Assembly (NCBI RefSeq): GCF_003597395.2 | Contig: NC_133778.1 | Location: 24,294,785-24,358,784 of the forward strand | From: Chelonoidis abingdonii | Taxonomy: Eukaryota > Chordata > Testudines > Testudinidae | Length of the DNA: 64,000 nt | Direction of reading: 5' to 3' | Part shown: in pieces, positions 23,501 through 38,500 of the stretch | Position numbering within the stretch: position 1 is the stretch's first letter | How the letters are laid out: each line of letters opens with the position of its first letter | Notes under the pieces: generated by a model | Databases searched by the model: none | What the model was told of the DNA's origin: nothing | What the model saw: the letters and a program-made list of their open reading frames with translations, nothing else | Position numbers and translations under genes: made by a program

Positions 23501-26500
23501 GATGATGAGCCAGATCAGTTTATTGTCAAAAATGAGCTTTCACCTGGTAAGATTACCACTCGGTATTTAACGAAAAAAATAGTTTAAAGTCGAGTTAATA
23601 CAAGATTATAGAGTTAGAAGAATAGAATTTTATTCCCAAATTGCTGCAGTCTTCCTATATGATCTCGAGCAAGTCACAATCTCTATGTGCCTCATTTTTT
23701 TCCTTTGTGAAATCGATACAATGATACTTACCTATCTTACAAACATGGTGCAGGTAAATTCATTAATGTTTGTAAAGTGCCATAATCTTCTTGGATAAAG
23801 AATGCTGTAGAAGTGCAAAATATTGTTTATTATTTTATCAGTATTTTAGGTCTGGAAAAGTGATTTGCTTGTTTAGTACAACATTGTTCATTTAACATTT
23901 TCTTTATCAGAAAATACATAGTTCCAGCTGCTAGCGTATGATTGTACATTACCGAAAAGCCATTAGTTTAGGAAATGGAATGTTTGCCATAAAACTAGTC
24001 AAACAGCGAAGAGAATCCTTGCAATATTTGCATATTTTAATATATTTCACTTAAAAGATTGTGTTGCGATCTAGCATAAAAAGAGTTTATACAATAATGT
24101 AAGTTTCCAAAAAGTCAGATTCATTTTTAGTACTGTATATCTGAATATTAGAAATCCTTAATCGTAATCAGTATAGTAGTCAATGAAATGTTACATACAG
24201 TCAATGGATAGAATTTGGGCTCTAATGAGATCAGTGGCAAAACTTCAGTTGACATCAGTGGAGCCAGAATTTCACCCAAAAACTACAAAAGAAATACAGT
24301 TAGAATATAGATTTACTTTAGCAGTTAACAGAAATGGGATTCTGTATCTATGATAGAAAAAAAAAGACACAGGTCAAAAATATGTGGACCCATTCACAGG
24401 AAATAAAATTAAGAAATATTTTAAAATAGTAACTTTACAGATCTTTAAATAGATTTTATATAAATATTCTTTAACAGTTTATACAGTACAAGCAAGTATT
24501 AGTTTTGTTTCATTTATTTTGCTGCAAATGATGTAGGGGGTGATCCTGAAAGATGCTGAGAAATCTGAACTTTCATTGAAGTAAATGTGAACTGAGAACT
24601 CTCAGAATCTTTAGAGGGTACTCAGCACATTGCATGTTTGGGCTCATAGTATGCAACTTGCATATATCTATTTCATGCAAGGACAATATTTGGAGGAGAG
24701 TAATAAGAGACGCAAGATACAGGACTCTACAGTTAACGAACCAGTTGCTGGAACATCAACTTCTAAAGCACGGAGCAGCTATCATCCAAAAAAAGATCGT
24801 GAAAATTTCAGAAGTACTCTTGTTAACATCATCATGTGAGTTTTCTTGTGTTTGTATAAATGCATTTTTCCCTTTCAAAGTTGAAATGAAATTTTAAAAA
24901 ATGTTAATATAACAAAAAGTTCAAGATTGCAAGACAGTAACAGATTATGTATATGAATGCAAAAAATGACCCCAGTTTAAGAAATAAAAATTACTATGTA
25001 AGATGCTCTTCTGTACACTTCTCTTGATTTCTCTAATATTGGGAGGCTATATGAGTAATTTATGAACTGCGCAGACTGAGACTTAGCCATATTATTCTTT
25101 TGGGGAACGAAAGGGCAGGTATTATAATTTAGATGGAGTAGATTTGGCAGCTGGAGTTTATCAGGTGATCAAAATCTTTAAGATTTGGGTTGGATTCAGC
25201 AGGGAATGTGTGATGGATTCGGGCTGCTTATTAGTTTTTCAGAAAGTGCTTGTTCACTCCTATTTGAAACATTATTTGAAGTGTGATAAAATTACCCAGA
25301 AATGCACATACTGACATTTTTTATTGCTCATGTGACACTTTTTAAGCATAATTATTAGCTGAGCTCCACCTTAGTTTCATAACTTGGACAGAAAGCTGTG
25401 ATTGTGGACACTGGTATTATTAAAACAATGAGGAGTCCAGTGGCACCACTCCATGCATCTGAAGAAGTGGGTTTTTTACCCACGAAAGCTTATGCCCAAA
25501 TAAATCTATTCGTCTTTAAGGTGCCATCAGACACCTCGTTGTTTTTCTGGGTGCAGACTAACACGGCTATCCCCTGATACTGATTAGTAAACTGCATTTA
25601 GAATATTCCCAGTTGACTAACTGAAGACACACTTGTTATTTTATAATACAGCAAGGAGTGATATCCAGGAGTGTCTGGAAAATGTCTGTATATCAGCGGT
25701 TCGTGAATCTGGAAGATTTTTAAATTTGTTTTGTCATTTTTGTTTTCTAATGAGAAATGATTTTCCAAAAAAAGATAATTACTAAGTTATTTTAGTGTAA
25801 GGATGTGTCACTATAATTAAAATGGATCTTTAAAATATTTTAAAGTTATTTAAAAATCTTAGTAAGATACCCTGAAGCTTGTGCTACTCCAAAATCTTTT
25901 CTTTCTTGGGTAACTACCTCAACCTTTACAATGCCCTGAAGATGTTTATAAAAAACATGTTTTGTGTTTTGTTTCTTAAATATTTAGCAGTGTGGAGAGA
26001 GTTTCCTGGGTCATTGACCATTTTTTATCTGGCTGCACAGATGCAGAAGTGCCTACAGCATCACTGACAATATTTTATTGCCATAAATGAACCATTATTA
26101 TATAGTAAACTGTGGAATAAAACTATCCTTCTGATAAACCAGTCCCCCAAATGAAAAGAACTGGTTTGATAAATCCTGTTACGTAACATAATCTGGAAAT
26201 TTTGTAAACTAAATATATTATAAATATTAGTTTTTCTAACTGAAAATATTCTTCATTATGTGTTTCTGCTGCTAAGGTGAGTATGAGATGGACTATTTCA
26301 CAGCTAAATACTGGTACGAAAATATTGACAAATTCAATAAAACAGAAAGACAGAATCTAATCCTGTAGTTTAGCATAAAGCAAACAAACAAACAAAAATG
26401 TATGGGTTAGAATTTACTAACTGTAAATATAAAAAAATGTGACTAGCATAGTGCAATTATAATAACAAAGTTGTGGCAATGTTGGATAATTAGGGACATA

Positions 26501-29500
26501 TCTCTTCTTGAGGAGCTTTCTTGTTTTCTTTAATATTGTCAACTAATTGTAATGGACTAATTTAAATGGCTTGTTAGAATATATTTAACATTCTCATAAG
26601 TGTAAGACCATTTTTTCACAAACCATGAGTTTGAGTCTGCCAACTTCACCTACATGAATAGTCCTTGCTAAGATGACTAGTCCCTTAATTTGAAAGAAAT
26701 TACTAAATAAAGATACCTTAACTGATATTCTAGAAGTATTTCCTACTTAAATCTTAAAATTAGATTTGTTTTCAAACTATGGTCAATAGGCACAACAGTT
26801 CCCTATGCACATTAAAGGTAGAATTGAGCACTATACCTGTGACACCTTAAAGAAAAGGTGTTTAGTAAACTATTCCATAGTCTGGAAAAATATTTGGGTC
26901 CATACAGAATTCTTAATTATACTTATGATTCAGTTGGTGGCAGGCATCATTCTTTTGACCACTGCTGAGATGAGATATGATATGGTATCTTTTAGAGATG
27001 CTATACAGTTTGTCTGAAGAACATAGTACTGACACAAGGTGGGTGAGGTACTATCTTTTATTGGACCAACTTCTGTTGGTGACAGAGACACAAAGCTTGT
27101 CTCTGTCACTAACAGAAGTTGGTCCAATAAAATATATTACCTCTAATATTCTGTGACCAGCATAGCTACAACAACACTGCATAATGCATATTATGTCATT
27201 TTTGTTTTGTTAGGCAGCAAGACTTTACTCTGCAACAGCCTGTTTCACTACATGAAACCCAGTCTCCAAGAACGGGTTCTCCCACGCCCATAGAGAAAGA
27301 CATTTTGGTAATTAAGATAGTGTTGTTTGCAGTATTATTATAAATGATTGCTTTTTATTTCACTGCAATAGTGACAAGGTGACTAATATTCAGAATTTGT
27401 ATGGTGGTAGGCACTTTAGATTTATTTTGGCATACAGTACAGAGGTTTTATTGTTGAGAATTTGGAATAACTATTTTTTTAAATAATTTGGTCACAAATC
27501 CTCTACATTGAAGTAAATTTTAGTTTGCTCTTTTGTTTTGTTTGTAAGTGGCCATATTATTTTTGGCAATGAAAGTATGTGTATGATGGAAAACCTGCAG
27601 GCAGTAGCATGCTGAGAGAGTTGACCTTCCTTACTATTTCACTACTAGAAAGTTAAGAAGACACTGCTTTTTGGATACTCTGATATCTGTGAGGGGTATA
27701 AAGGGGAGTTGCCATGGAAGAAACGAGTCTGAGACACGAGTATGTATGTAAGAACGTGCATCTACTCAGACCAAGCAATGTGTTCTACCCTCATAAGTTA
27801 TTCCTACTTTTGGCAGGAATAGAATTCACAAGGGGATTATATTTTGGGTTTATTTCAGTTAGAAAATATTATATGTCATTTCTGCTTTTGTAACATAAAA
27901 ACGTGCCTATTTGTGGAGAAATTATGCTGCTTTCCTTCTTTTGGCAAGAATTAGGTACTGATTTATTACTATACCTATTCATATGAATCAAGCCACTGAC
28001 AGCCTGTCCTACGTATTTATAGATCATCTAATTACCATATTACCTAATTGCTAAAATCTAGATTTTAAAGATCACAGCAAAGAGTTTTATTATGAAGAAC
28101 TTCGTTATCTGGTTAATTTAGATGGTAAATTAATTTTTTTTAATCTGCTAAAACAGATCTTTGTTTTCTTTCTTCTCCCCTTTAATGATTGGCATTCCAA
28201 AGAAAGTCCAACAGCTCTTTTCCGCTGTGATATTGGTAAATTATATTCCACAATAACTGTCTCTCCTATCAGTCTGCACAGATCTGTATTTTCTCTCACT
28301 CTATTCCGACCCCCTCTTCTTCCATTTTGTGCACTTTATTCACTCCCTCCCAGAATAACCCTTGTGAAGGGAGAAAATGCTTCCCAAACACACTGACCTT
28401 TAAAGGCCATGCTGAAAGAGTGGGCATCATGGGCTTCAAACCACATGGAGACAGAGAATTGATAGGAAAATGTAGGTGCATCCTTACTGATCTTAGGAGC
28501 TTCTTCAGAAAGGGCTAGCCACTCTGCTGGTCTCTGGACCCCTGTGAAGGAACAAATTGCTGGAGCACCATTCTACCACTTGTGCCTTTGCATTTTCCAC
28601 TCCCTAATCCCCTCTCCAAGAAGGATGAAAGTGTAGAGCAGTAGTTAATGTTGCAAGAAGAAGAATTAACTTACATGGATATCCTGAACATCTAACAGTT
28701 TTCTAGAGAAGCATACATTGCAGTGGCTGCTGCTTATTCCTGATGATTTACTGTAAGCCTAAAATGCTTCTTGAAACCCCATAGAATTCTAACCCTCTAA
28801 TTGTACCACAGTGGGGTTTCTGCAGAGTGGGTGGAACATATGGTGGAACTACGACAGCTGCTTTCTACAAATTAGGTCTGTTTTCTCCTCGGATTTCTGC
28901 TATTTGCCTTTTACCAGGGCCATGGAGCAGAGTATATAGCATTTTGTCCTTTGTTCCTGCCTTCACTGCTTAGTATTCCTTTTTCCAACCTCTCTATAAT
29001 TATCATATCTGCAGTCTGATTAGCTTGTCTGTTTCAAAATTTATTAAAAAAATAAATGTTATCCTGCTTCATGCTCTGAGGTAGTTTTTGTAATACAAAA
29101 TAAAACTGACATGCCTCTTGGACTATGAGGAAACTAAATGTTGGTGAAATCCGCATCTGTGGCTTTCCTTTGAAGATTAAAAACTGCATTTTCCTTTTTT
29201 GCAGCATGGTGGATAGCTTTGAGTTTCACCAGTGCTTCCCCTTCAGTCTGACCCAGCTGTCTGTTTTATCTTGTAGTAGAAAACTACTTCTGATTAGTTC
29301 CATCCTAACTTGCTTAACTTTTTAAAGACAAAATGAAACAACAAGCTAATCAGATCTTACAGATGGACTAGTAAAACCCAAATAAAAAGAAGAAAACATG
29401 TGCTGGATAGAAAATATATATAATTTTGATCTGTGTTTCTAACAGTTATTTAAAAATCATTAGGAATTTGTTGCATGTTTTAAAACAAATTAATTCAAAA

Positions 29501-32500
29501 TATCACTTTTAAAATGTGCATGTTATGATTATATTTTCTTTATTCATGAGAACATATTAGGAAATTAATCAGATAGAGGACTCTAAGTTGCATTTGCAAT
29601 TTAGTGATGCAATTGTCTGATTGATATGCACAACTGTGGGTTTGTGGGTCCAACAGATTTATATGCTAATTATATGAGAATAATGTTGGCACCCACAGTA
29701 GAAAATCTTAATCCCAAAAATCAGGTTTAAACCAAATAAACAAGCAAATTCAAAGTTAAGGTTTATATTCCATCTCTGACTCCTCTTTCTGTGTCTACAC
29801 AATTTTCAGCATGGTTGTTATATATTGGCAAAGAACTGGTTTACATGGCAAATTACTGCACAACAAGTCAGGATATGACACTAAAGTGCACCAGCTGTGC
29901 TGTAAAGTTCCACGTGAATGCTGCTACAACACAGTGAAGGTCTCTGAGTGCAATTTGTTAGGACTTTCAGTATGTGTGTGTTGTGGCAGTGTCCACGTTA
30001 CTGACTGGAAAGCTAGTGCTCTGTAGAGGCACTGTTATCAATGTTTAATATGGATTATGACATGATATTTTTGAATGCAATTATACCATCTTTATAACTT
30101 TTAGAAATAATTTTGATTCACTTAGTAAACGCATTAAGAAATCAGATAAAAGCTAAAATTAAACTTGGAGTTATATATAGTTTATAATGTAAAACAACCC
30201 TTACTACCCTTGAAATGTACTTACGCTTCCATCAAAAGCAGCACTAGCAATGATATCTTTATCTTTTTGTTATAATGCCAAATTGAGCTAACTTATTTAA
30301 TGCCTTTAATGTACAGAAATACTACTATTACATTCGGCATGGAATTGATACAGAACATGTCGCTCCAATGGAAGACTCTTGGCTGGAGCATGTATTGGAT
30401 TTGGTTCCACAGCATCTGAAAGTACTCAGCGAAAGTATATATTTACTGTCTGATGAAATGAGAGAAGACTATCTTCTGAGTGTAAAGAAAGCTATAGGTA
30501 AATTGATGATGATGTCTGTTTTTTCTAGTTGTATGAATATTATGAGTTATTAAAATATATAAATTCATTGTGAATACCATCATTAAATAAATTAGAAGTT
30601 TATACATGACTGAAATGTTGGATACATATTTTTAATAGGAAAGTTCCACAGGATTTCATGTTTTTTTCCCCTAAAGGGAGAAATACGGCATCATTCAATG
30701 CTTTTGCTGTTTCATAAAAATTGCTTTTATTTTGTAAATCTCACTTAAATAAAATTATTTTGAATTACATACCCTGTACAGTTACATCCATGCATCTCAT
30801 TCACTTCATTGGGGTTGCCCAACTGTTTGGATCCATTAGTGTAGTGTTGTTTTTCCTTTGCTAAGCATATTTATGTTTTGGCTTTTTTTATACCTTCTTT
30901 TAGTTGACTTTGTTTTAAGAGATCCCAGGGAAAAAGATGAAGACAAGAAGCAAGCTTTTCTTCCACCTCATCGTGCAGAGTAAGAAAACATATTCCTTCA
31001 AGAACACTGACTAGACAGCAGTAGGAGAGAAAACTGTATGTAGGGAAACTTTATTAGACAAAGGCAATTGATCCAAACTGGAGCATGTTAAATATCACTA
31101 AAAATAAATATTAGCTATTTGTTGCATAAACTCATATAGTTGCATATTAAAGCTCTAAAATATATGTGGATAGTCTGACAAAATTTTGAGAACAAATTTC
31201 CTGTTGTAACATTTAACATTTATAAATGATAATAAGGTTGGATGTAGTCCCACAGCAAATGATCATAAGATAATTGGTCACATCCTCAGCTGATGTAAAT
31301 TGACATTGCTCCATTGATTTTAGTGTGCAGTCTGCATGGATTTCAGTGTAGGTATGCCAATTTACATTGGCTAAGGAACCATCTCGATAAGTTTTAGTTC
31401 AAGTATAACTTCTGTCTCATCCCTATTCAGGGACCCTTCTCATAAGATCAGAGGTTCTATCTGGTTTGACAACAGTGGCCATAGATGAGGTGTCAAGGGA
31501 ATTCAGAGGAAAAGGACTTTATTAAAGATAATTCCTAATCCTGAAAAAGGATGGAGGTTTTTGACCTATATTAGAATTGAGAAAACATTCTTTCGTCAGA
31601 AAGTGCCACTTACATATGCTGACCCTAGCATTTATAATACTTTCCTTTTCAACACAGAATTGGTTTGCAGCTTTTGATATGAATGATGCATATTGCCATA
31701 TTTCAATCAGACTCAGTCTTTGTTTTATAATAGGAAAGGTAATTTCCCATTCAGGGTCCTTCAGTTTGGTCTTTCTGCTGGCTCCAGAAGTTTTACAAAA
31801 TGCCTCTCAGCTATGGTAATGCATTTACAGAGACAATAGATACATGGATACCCACATTTAGATGACTATTAAATTGCTATTCAAACTGTTGCTAGAAGAA
31901 TATCTATCCAGAACCAGGTATCCTAAGGTTATCTGGTTGAAAAGGTGGGACTTAGGATAAATTTGGAGCAGTTGCTCTTGCTACTCACTCAAATGATCCC
32001 CTTCACAGGGATAATTCTGGACTGTCAAGTTGGGAGGGCACTTCTTCCAGAAGAGGTTTTTAAAGATTCAACTAGCCATAGCTTTACTACACCAACTACC
32101 ATGTCAGAGAGCCATATTCTTTCTTAAATTAATGGGCTTAATAGCGTCAGCTGTATATGCAACAACTTATACCCAGCTCAAAATGAAATTTACCCAGCAT
32201 GTCTCTAACAAAGTCCATACCAAAGAATTTGCAATTGTCTTTATCATGGGAGACTCAGTCACAATATTCTTAAGAGGATCTGGCTTTCAACCCTCCAGTT
32301 CCATCAGTAACTTCAGAAACATCTGGTGTGGGATGAGGAGTACACTTCAATAAATGGATAGTTCATAGCCATTGGAATTCCCAGGAAAAGTAAACATACA
32401 GTAGTATGCTATCTGAGCTGACAGCAATACAATGGGTTTCCAAATCTTTTCTACTTCATCTTCATCACAAGGTGGTTCAGGTCATCAAGGACAACATAAG

Positions 32501-35500
32501 AATGGCCGTACTAGTCAGATTAATGGTCTGTCTAGCCTGGTATCCTGACTTCTGACAGTGGCTGGTGCCAGATGCTTCAGAGACAGGGCAATTATCCCCT
32601 GTTATCCAGTCTCAGCTTCTGGCAGTCTGAGGTTTAGAGATATCCAAACAATGGTCCCTAACCATCTTGGCTAATAGCCATTGACGGACCTATCCTCCAT
32701 GAACTGATCTAATTTGTTTTTGAACCCATTTATACTTTTGGCCTTCACAGCATCACCCAGCAATGAGTTCTGACTGTGTGCTGTATGAAGAAGTACTTCC
32801 TTATGTTTGTGTTAAACCTGCTGCATATTAATTTAATTGGGAGACCCTTGGTTCATGTGTTATGAGAAGGGTATATAACATTTACTTTTTCCACACCATT
32901 CATGATAGACTTCTATCATATCCCCTGCCCAGTCATCTCTTTTCCAAGCTGAATAGTCCCAGTCTTTTTTTATCTTTCCTCATGTGGAAGCTGTTCCGTA
33001 CCTCTAATCATTTTTGTTGCCTTTCTCTGCACTTTTTCCATTTCTAATATATCTTTTTTTTTAAAATGAGGTGACCAGACCTGCATTCAGTATTCAAGGT
33101 GTGGGAAAACCATGGATTTACATAATGGCATTACAGTATTATCTGTCTTATTATCTATCCCTTTCCTTATGGTTCCTGACATTCTGTTAGGTTTTTTTTG
33201 ATTGTCGCTGCACATTGGGTGGACGTTTTCAGAGAACTATCCACAATGACACCAGGATCTCTTTCTTGAGTGCTAACAGCTAACTTAGATCCCATCAATT
33301 TATTTGTATAGTTTGGATTATGTTTTCCAGGGTTCATTACTTTGCACTTATCAACATTGAATTTCATCTGTCATTGGGTTGCCCAGTTCCCTGGTTTTGT
33401 GAGATCCCTTTGTAATTCTTTATAGTCAGCTTAGGACTTAACTATCTTGAGTCATTTTGTATCCTCTGCAAATTTTCCCACCTCATTGTTTACCCCCTTT
33501 TCCAGATCATTTCTGCATATGTTGAATAGTACTGGTCCCTGTACAGATCCCTGGGGGACACCACTATTTACCTCACTCCATTCTGAAAACTCACCATTTA
33601 TTCCTACCCTTTGTTTCCTATCTTTTAACCAGTTACAGATCCATGAGAGGACCTTCCCTCTTACCCAATGGCTGCTTGCTTTGCTTAAGAGCTTTTGGTG
33701 TGAGACCTTGTCATGACATGACAGCAGTAAGTTATGTAAAAAATAGGCTGGAGCTTACTCCCTAGAGCTGTGGGAGGCAGTGGCTCTGTAGGAATGGTGC
33801 AGTGAGCACAAGATCTTTGCTGTAGCTCTACATAGAGCCCTGCACAGATACAAGATTTATATCCGTGGAGCTGCAGGGCTCTAGCAGGAACCACAGCAGC
33901 AAAAGCAGCAGCATGTCAGGCCACCACATGCAGGAGCCAGTGCCCTGTGCTGGTTCCTGCATTCCCCCAGCTCTGATTCCAGCCCCACTCACTGGGGTGG
34001 GCACTAGGCACACCAGCAGCTGTCCTTGGCCATGCTATTGTGTGCAACCAGCTCACACGCCCCTGCACTGGAGAGACAGACCGCTGTGTGAAAGGGCCTG
34101 CTGTCCAGGAGCATCCGAGTCACTTGCACAGAGCAGTGTGACCAGGGACAGCTGCCGATGCCCTTGGTTCCTGTCCTAATGGGTGGGGCTTGAGGTGGGG
34201 CGGGGCCAGGGCTGTGGATGGTACAGCCACGCTGGAGGAGCTGCTGGCGTGGGGCACTGACTTCTGTGAGCAGTGGCCCAACATGCTGCTGCTGTCGCCG
34301 CTGCAGTTCCTGGTAGAGTGCTGCAGCTCTGTGTATACCCACATCCGTGGATAGAAATCTTGTATCTGCACAGGGCTCTAGCTCTGCACCTAGCTGCCTT
34401 GTGGGCCAAGTGAGAAGAGACAGGACAGAAGTCCATGGATGGTCATTAAAAACATCAGTGGTACACAAGAGCTTACAGTCATGGGGTCATTCACATGTAG
34501 ACAGCTTTTCAACCAAGAAAAACATGAAATTTCCTAGATTTTGCTTGAGAACAGGAAAAGACAGCCAATCCATCTAAAAAACAGTCCTCATAAACTGGGG
34601 GCAAGATCTTCTTTATCCCTTTCTTCCATTTCCCCTTATCCAGAGCATAATAAGGAGGATGAAATAAGATAAAGTAATTCTGGTTGCCCCAGAATAGTTG
34701 AGGCAACAGTGGTTTCCAGACCTCCTTCAGTGATTCAAATGAATTTACCAGTCTTTCCATTCACTCCACATCTGTTGGCTCTACAGGATGGAATGGATTA
34801 TTACTCATATCTACTTTTCCTATTAGTGCCTGCTATCTTGGGCTATAGGGCTTGGGAAGAATTAGAAAAATCTTCTCACTAGAGATACATGTCTTAATTA
34901 ACTCATCGGAAAGAATCATCCCATAAGTGGTATATCCTCAAGTGGAAGAGATTTTTTTCCTCTGCGCAAAGAGTAACAATATAGTCCTAACCACAGCTTT
35001 CATTCAGACTATATTGGGATACGTGGTACAGCTGAAATTTTCAAGTCTTTTTATTGATTAAAGTTAATTTAGCAAACATATTGACTTATCATTCATAGAA
35101 AACAATCTGTTTTCACACATGGGACAGTAAAGAGATTTATGAAAGGGTTGATGAACTTCTACCAACTAGTCAAGAACCCTTCACCAGCATTGGATCTTAA
35201 CATAGTCCTAACACAGTTTATGAAGCCTCCCTTTGAGCCAGTGGGAGAATACTGTTTATTTTACCTTTCAATTAAAACAGCTTTCACCATAGCTGTAACA
35301 TCAGCTAGAAAAGTGAGTGAACTGCAGCCTCTCGTGGCTGACTTGCGATGTATAGTATTCCAAAAAGATAAAGTTGTACTATGTCACCAACAGGTTTCTA
35401 CTATGCTGGTAACCCAATTTCTTACTAATCAGTCAGTTAACCTGCTGGTAATTTTCCCAAGCCCACATGCACATGCAGGTGAAAAACAAATTCTGTAATT

Positions 35501-38500
35501 TAGTTTTCGATGCAATAAAGGCTTGAGTTTATTATTTAAATAGTTAAGAAAGTTTCCTAATCTATTCACGTTATGCTAATAATAAAAAAGGTTAAGTGAT
35601 CACCTCTTAGGCATTATCAAATTGGGTTAGGCTATGCATATAAGGAGCCTACACATTAGCATCCATCCCTATCCTCACTCCACCACAGCTATGCATGCCT
35701 TCGACATGTTCCACGTACAAAAGTTTATAGGGCTGTAATGTGGAGATCCACAGATATGTTTACAAAACACTGCTCTTTGGACCTAGTGTCTAGATCAGAT
35801 GCTCAGTTTGGCAGAGCAGTATGTCAATCCCTCTTTAATTAGGACTCCATGTCCCACTTTTCTTCAAGATCAATACTGCTTGTAAAACTATCTCATGAAT
35901 GAGAATAATCAGAGGCCACTCGAAGAAGAAATGAAGGTTACTTACCTGTAACTTAAGTTCTTTTAGAGACACTCTTTCTAGTCTCACTCCCAGACCATCT
36001 TCCCTTCTTTCTCCGAGTCCTAATTCCAAACTCAGATTTGAGGGGATTGTTGGAAAGAAATGAGGTGGCTGGAATACCATGTCCCCTTCTGTACCTTGGT
36101 CCTCACAACGTTCAGGAACAGTGAATAGAGAGACAGGTACTGCTATCAAAATATTCCACCGTCAGAGCCGCACCATTAGCACATCCCATGAATGTGAACA
36201 TGCAGAGTCCATCTCAAAGAACTCTGGTTACAGGCAAGAAACGTTAATCTCTGTCACAAATTTTTTTTTGTTATATTAGCTTTTTAAAAAGTCATGGCAC
36301 AAAATATTTTAACTATTACATCTATTTTCCATTAGAAAGTGTTAAATAACCATGATCAACAGTTTTTACCGTATGCAATGTTAGCAGGATACCACAAAGT
36401 GCCAAATATTTAAAAATACATGAAAATTGTACTTAGTAGCAGGCAGACTGAGGTGAAAAAGGCAATCACTTTTTATTAAAAGACCTTAGAATGCATGGAT
36501 TTCGTGACAAAAATCATGGTTGTGACAAACATACGGCCTTACCTATTACATATTCAAGATCATTGAGAAAAAATATTGGTTAATTACCTGTATAAGCAGC
36601 ATGCATGTTATCTAATTGGTTTGATGAGCTCTAAGAAGTCATAAGGGACCATGAATGAGTTACATATCTCTGCTTAAGTTTTAGCATAAAATTCTATCTC
36701 AATATTTAATTTTATATGTACTCCCCAATATTCTAGGACAATATTTTTAATTTCTGAAGACTGAAAGAGGAAATTAATTTTATTTCCCAAATTGTAAATC
36801 TCAGTGGCATGCAACACAATTATAACTATTAAGGAAATATACATATCTTTTGGATTCTTAGCATGACTAATTGGAGACTTTATTTTACTGTTTTGTTTAG
36901 AATGGAAGTTGTGCCAAAACCTTGGAACAAGTCTTTCTTGTCAGCTTGCAGTTACATAAAGGAAAATTTGTATGCAATGAACCCCACAATGTTGGCTGTT
37001 CTGGACTTATGGGAGACTTCTTTTAAGTAAGTGTGGACCCTGTAGGTTTTAAGCTCTTTTGACAGAAAATGTGCAAAACCTACTTACTTTGTCATCTTAG
37101 GATTTAAGGCTACTAAGGAACTCTTCCAAGTGATTGTTGACTCTATATAGCTGGCCACATTCCTGATACAGTGCGTGGGTTGGGACTGAAAGTGAGGGAA
37201 ATGATTATATACCCATGTCATGGGAAGAGCATTGCCTCCTTTCATTTTGAAGTTGCACGGACTTACATGTTTTCACTGGGGCAATGGACCTATTTTGATT
37301 TACTTCTGCTAAATCTGAAAGTTGGTTATGAAGAATGGCCCAGAACCAGTCAGACATTCCAAACACGTTTGTTACTTTTCTGCTTCTATCATTGTGACGA
37401 AGTAGGAGACCAGAAGAACAGCCACTGAGTCTATAATGAAAGGGAAAAGCTCAGCATTAGAAAAATGTTTAATAACCTAAAAAAAAAAAGATTTCTCAGA
37501 AAAGGAGCATGCAAAAAGGCTTATTCCAGGATGGAAAAAAGTGTTTATTATCTCAGCTATCTAGCCCCACAAATTTATAGCATTTGTCTGATGGCTGCCT
37601 TGACATCCTTTTATGCAGGACTCTCAGAATATTTTGCTACCAATGGATACATAGTTCAGAATGTTATATTTCAGGCTTTCAACAGTGTTAACTGCTAGGC
37701 TAAGAAAAGAAGAATTCATATATTCCCATTCTTGTGGGATATAATCAACAGTTGAAGGAGTACCGTGTGAGCTATTGAGAATATTATGCAAGTATGGCAG
37801 TCCCACAGATGCTCGAGGTAAACAAAATATCTTGGCCCACCAGCGGGTTATCTTGATGGTCTAGGAGCCAAAGTTTTCTGACCCCTGAATTATAGGGTCG
37901 GCTTATTAACGGGTTATAAAAATTTTCCATTTTTACTTATCTGTCTTGGGGGTCAGCATATAAACGAACTGGCTTATGATTGAGTATATACATATACATA
38001 TTCTCATTGTGTAGGAGGTGTGAAAGCAAAGAAGAATCCTCTTACTTGATTAGTGCAGATGATTCTGGTTAGTTGCTGAAGTAACTTTATATTGTCAGAG
38101 GGAATTATCTTTAAAAATTTCGAAATTTGTGGTTGAGCAGGATATTATTTCTGTTTCTGATGATTCAGTACCTTCAGATAACAGCGACATTAATTTGAAT
38201 CTTCAATTAAATCAACTTCCAAGTGAAAATTTTCAGATGTGACATCCAATTAATTTTAAAATGTATATTTTTACAGCCAAGAAAAAGACAATGGAAAAAA
38301 AACTTGTATAAGGTTTTCTTTGTCAAATTTAGGTTTGTCTTCTAAATCTACAGATATGACTAGGGGGGACAGTCCAAATTTCTGTGACAGGGACTTCTTC
38401 AGCTACCCACTAAGCAGCATTTGACTTTTAATCAGATTCTGTAATAATCGGAAAAGCAAACTATTCTAGTAAGGTTCCTTTTTAGTAAAATACGATGCTC

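Larger units (their letters stand above)
31400..36235 (+). mobile_element. DIRS-like retrotransposon, copy 2, interrupted by CR1 and a hAT element
   Basis: 31600-32350 reads as DIRS reverse transcriptase ([28 protein letters not shown]). 34400-34900 is degraded RNase H-like and linking sequence. 35130-35830 is tyrosine recombinase: [20 protein letters not shown] and [14 protein letters not shown] keep the first arginine. The HxxR box reads HSTT, and the catalytic tyrosine position reads FTKHCSLDL (Cys). Complementary terminal repeats lie at ~35925-36010 and 36165-36235. Stops and frameshifts are throughout. Two later insertions sit at 32487-33718 and 33833-34380. Confidence 0.8.

Noticed and set aside
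33865..34468. ORFs up to 154 codons on both strands
   Set aside because: They lie in the GC-rich interior of the hAT element and have no recognisable protein features.
37171..37698. Two ORFs of 77-85 codons in intron 8
   Set aside because: No splice-consistent frame with DNAH7, no domain features, and codon content like random AT-rich sequence.
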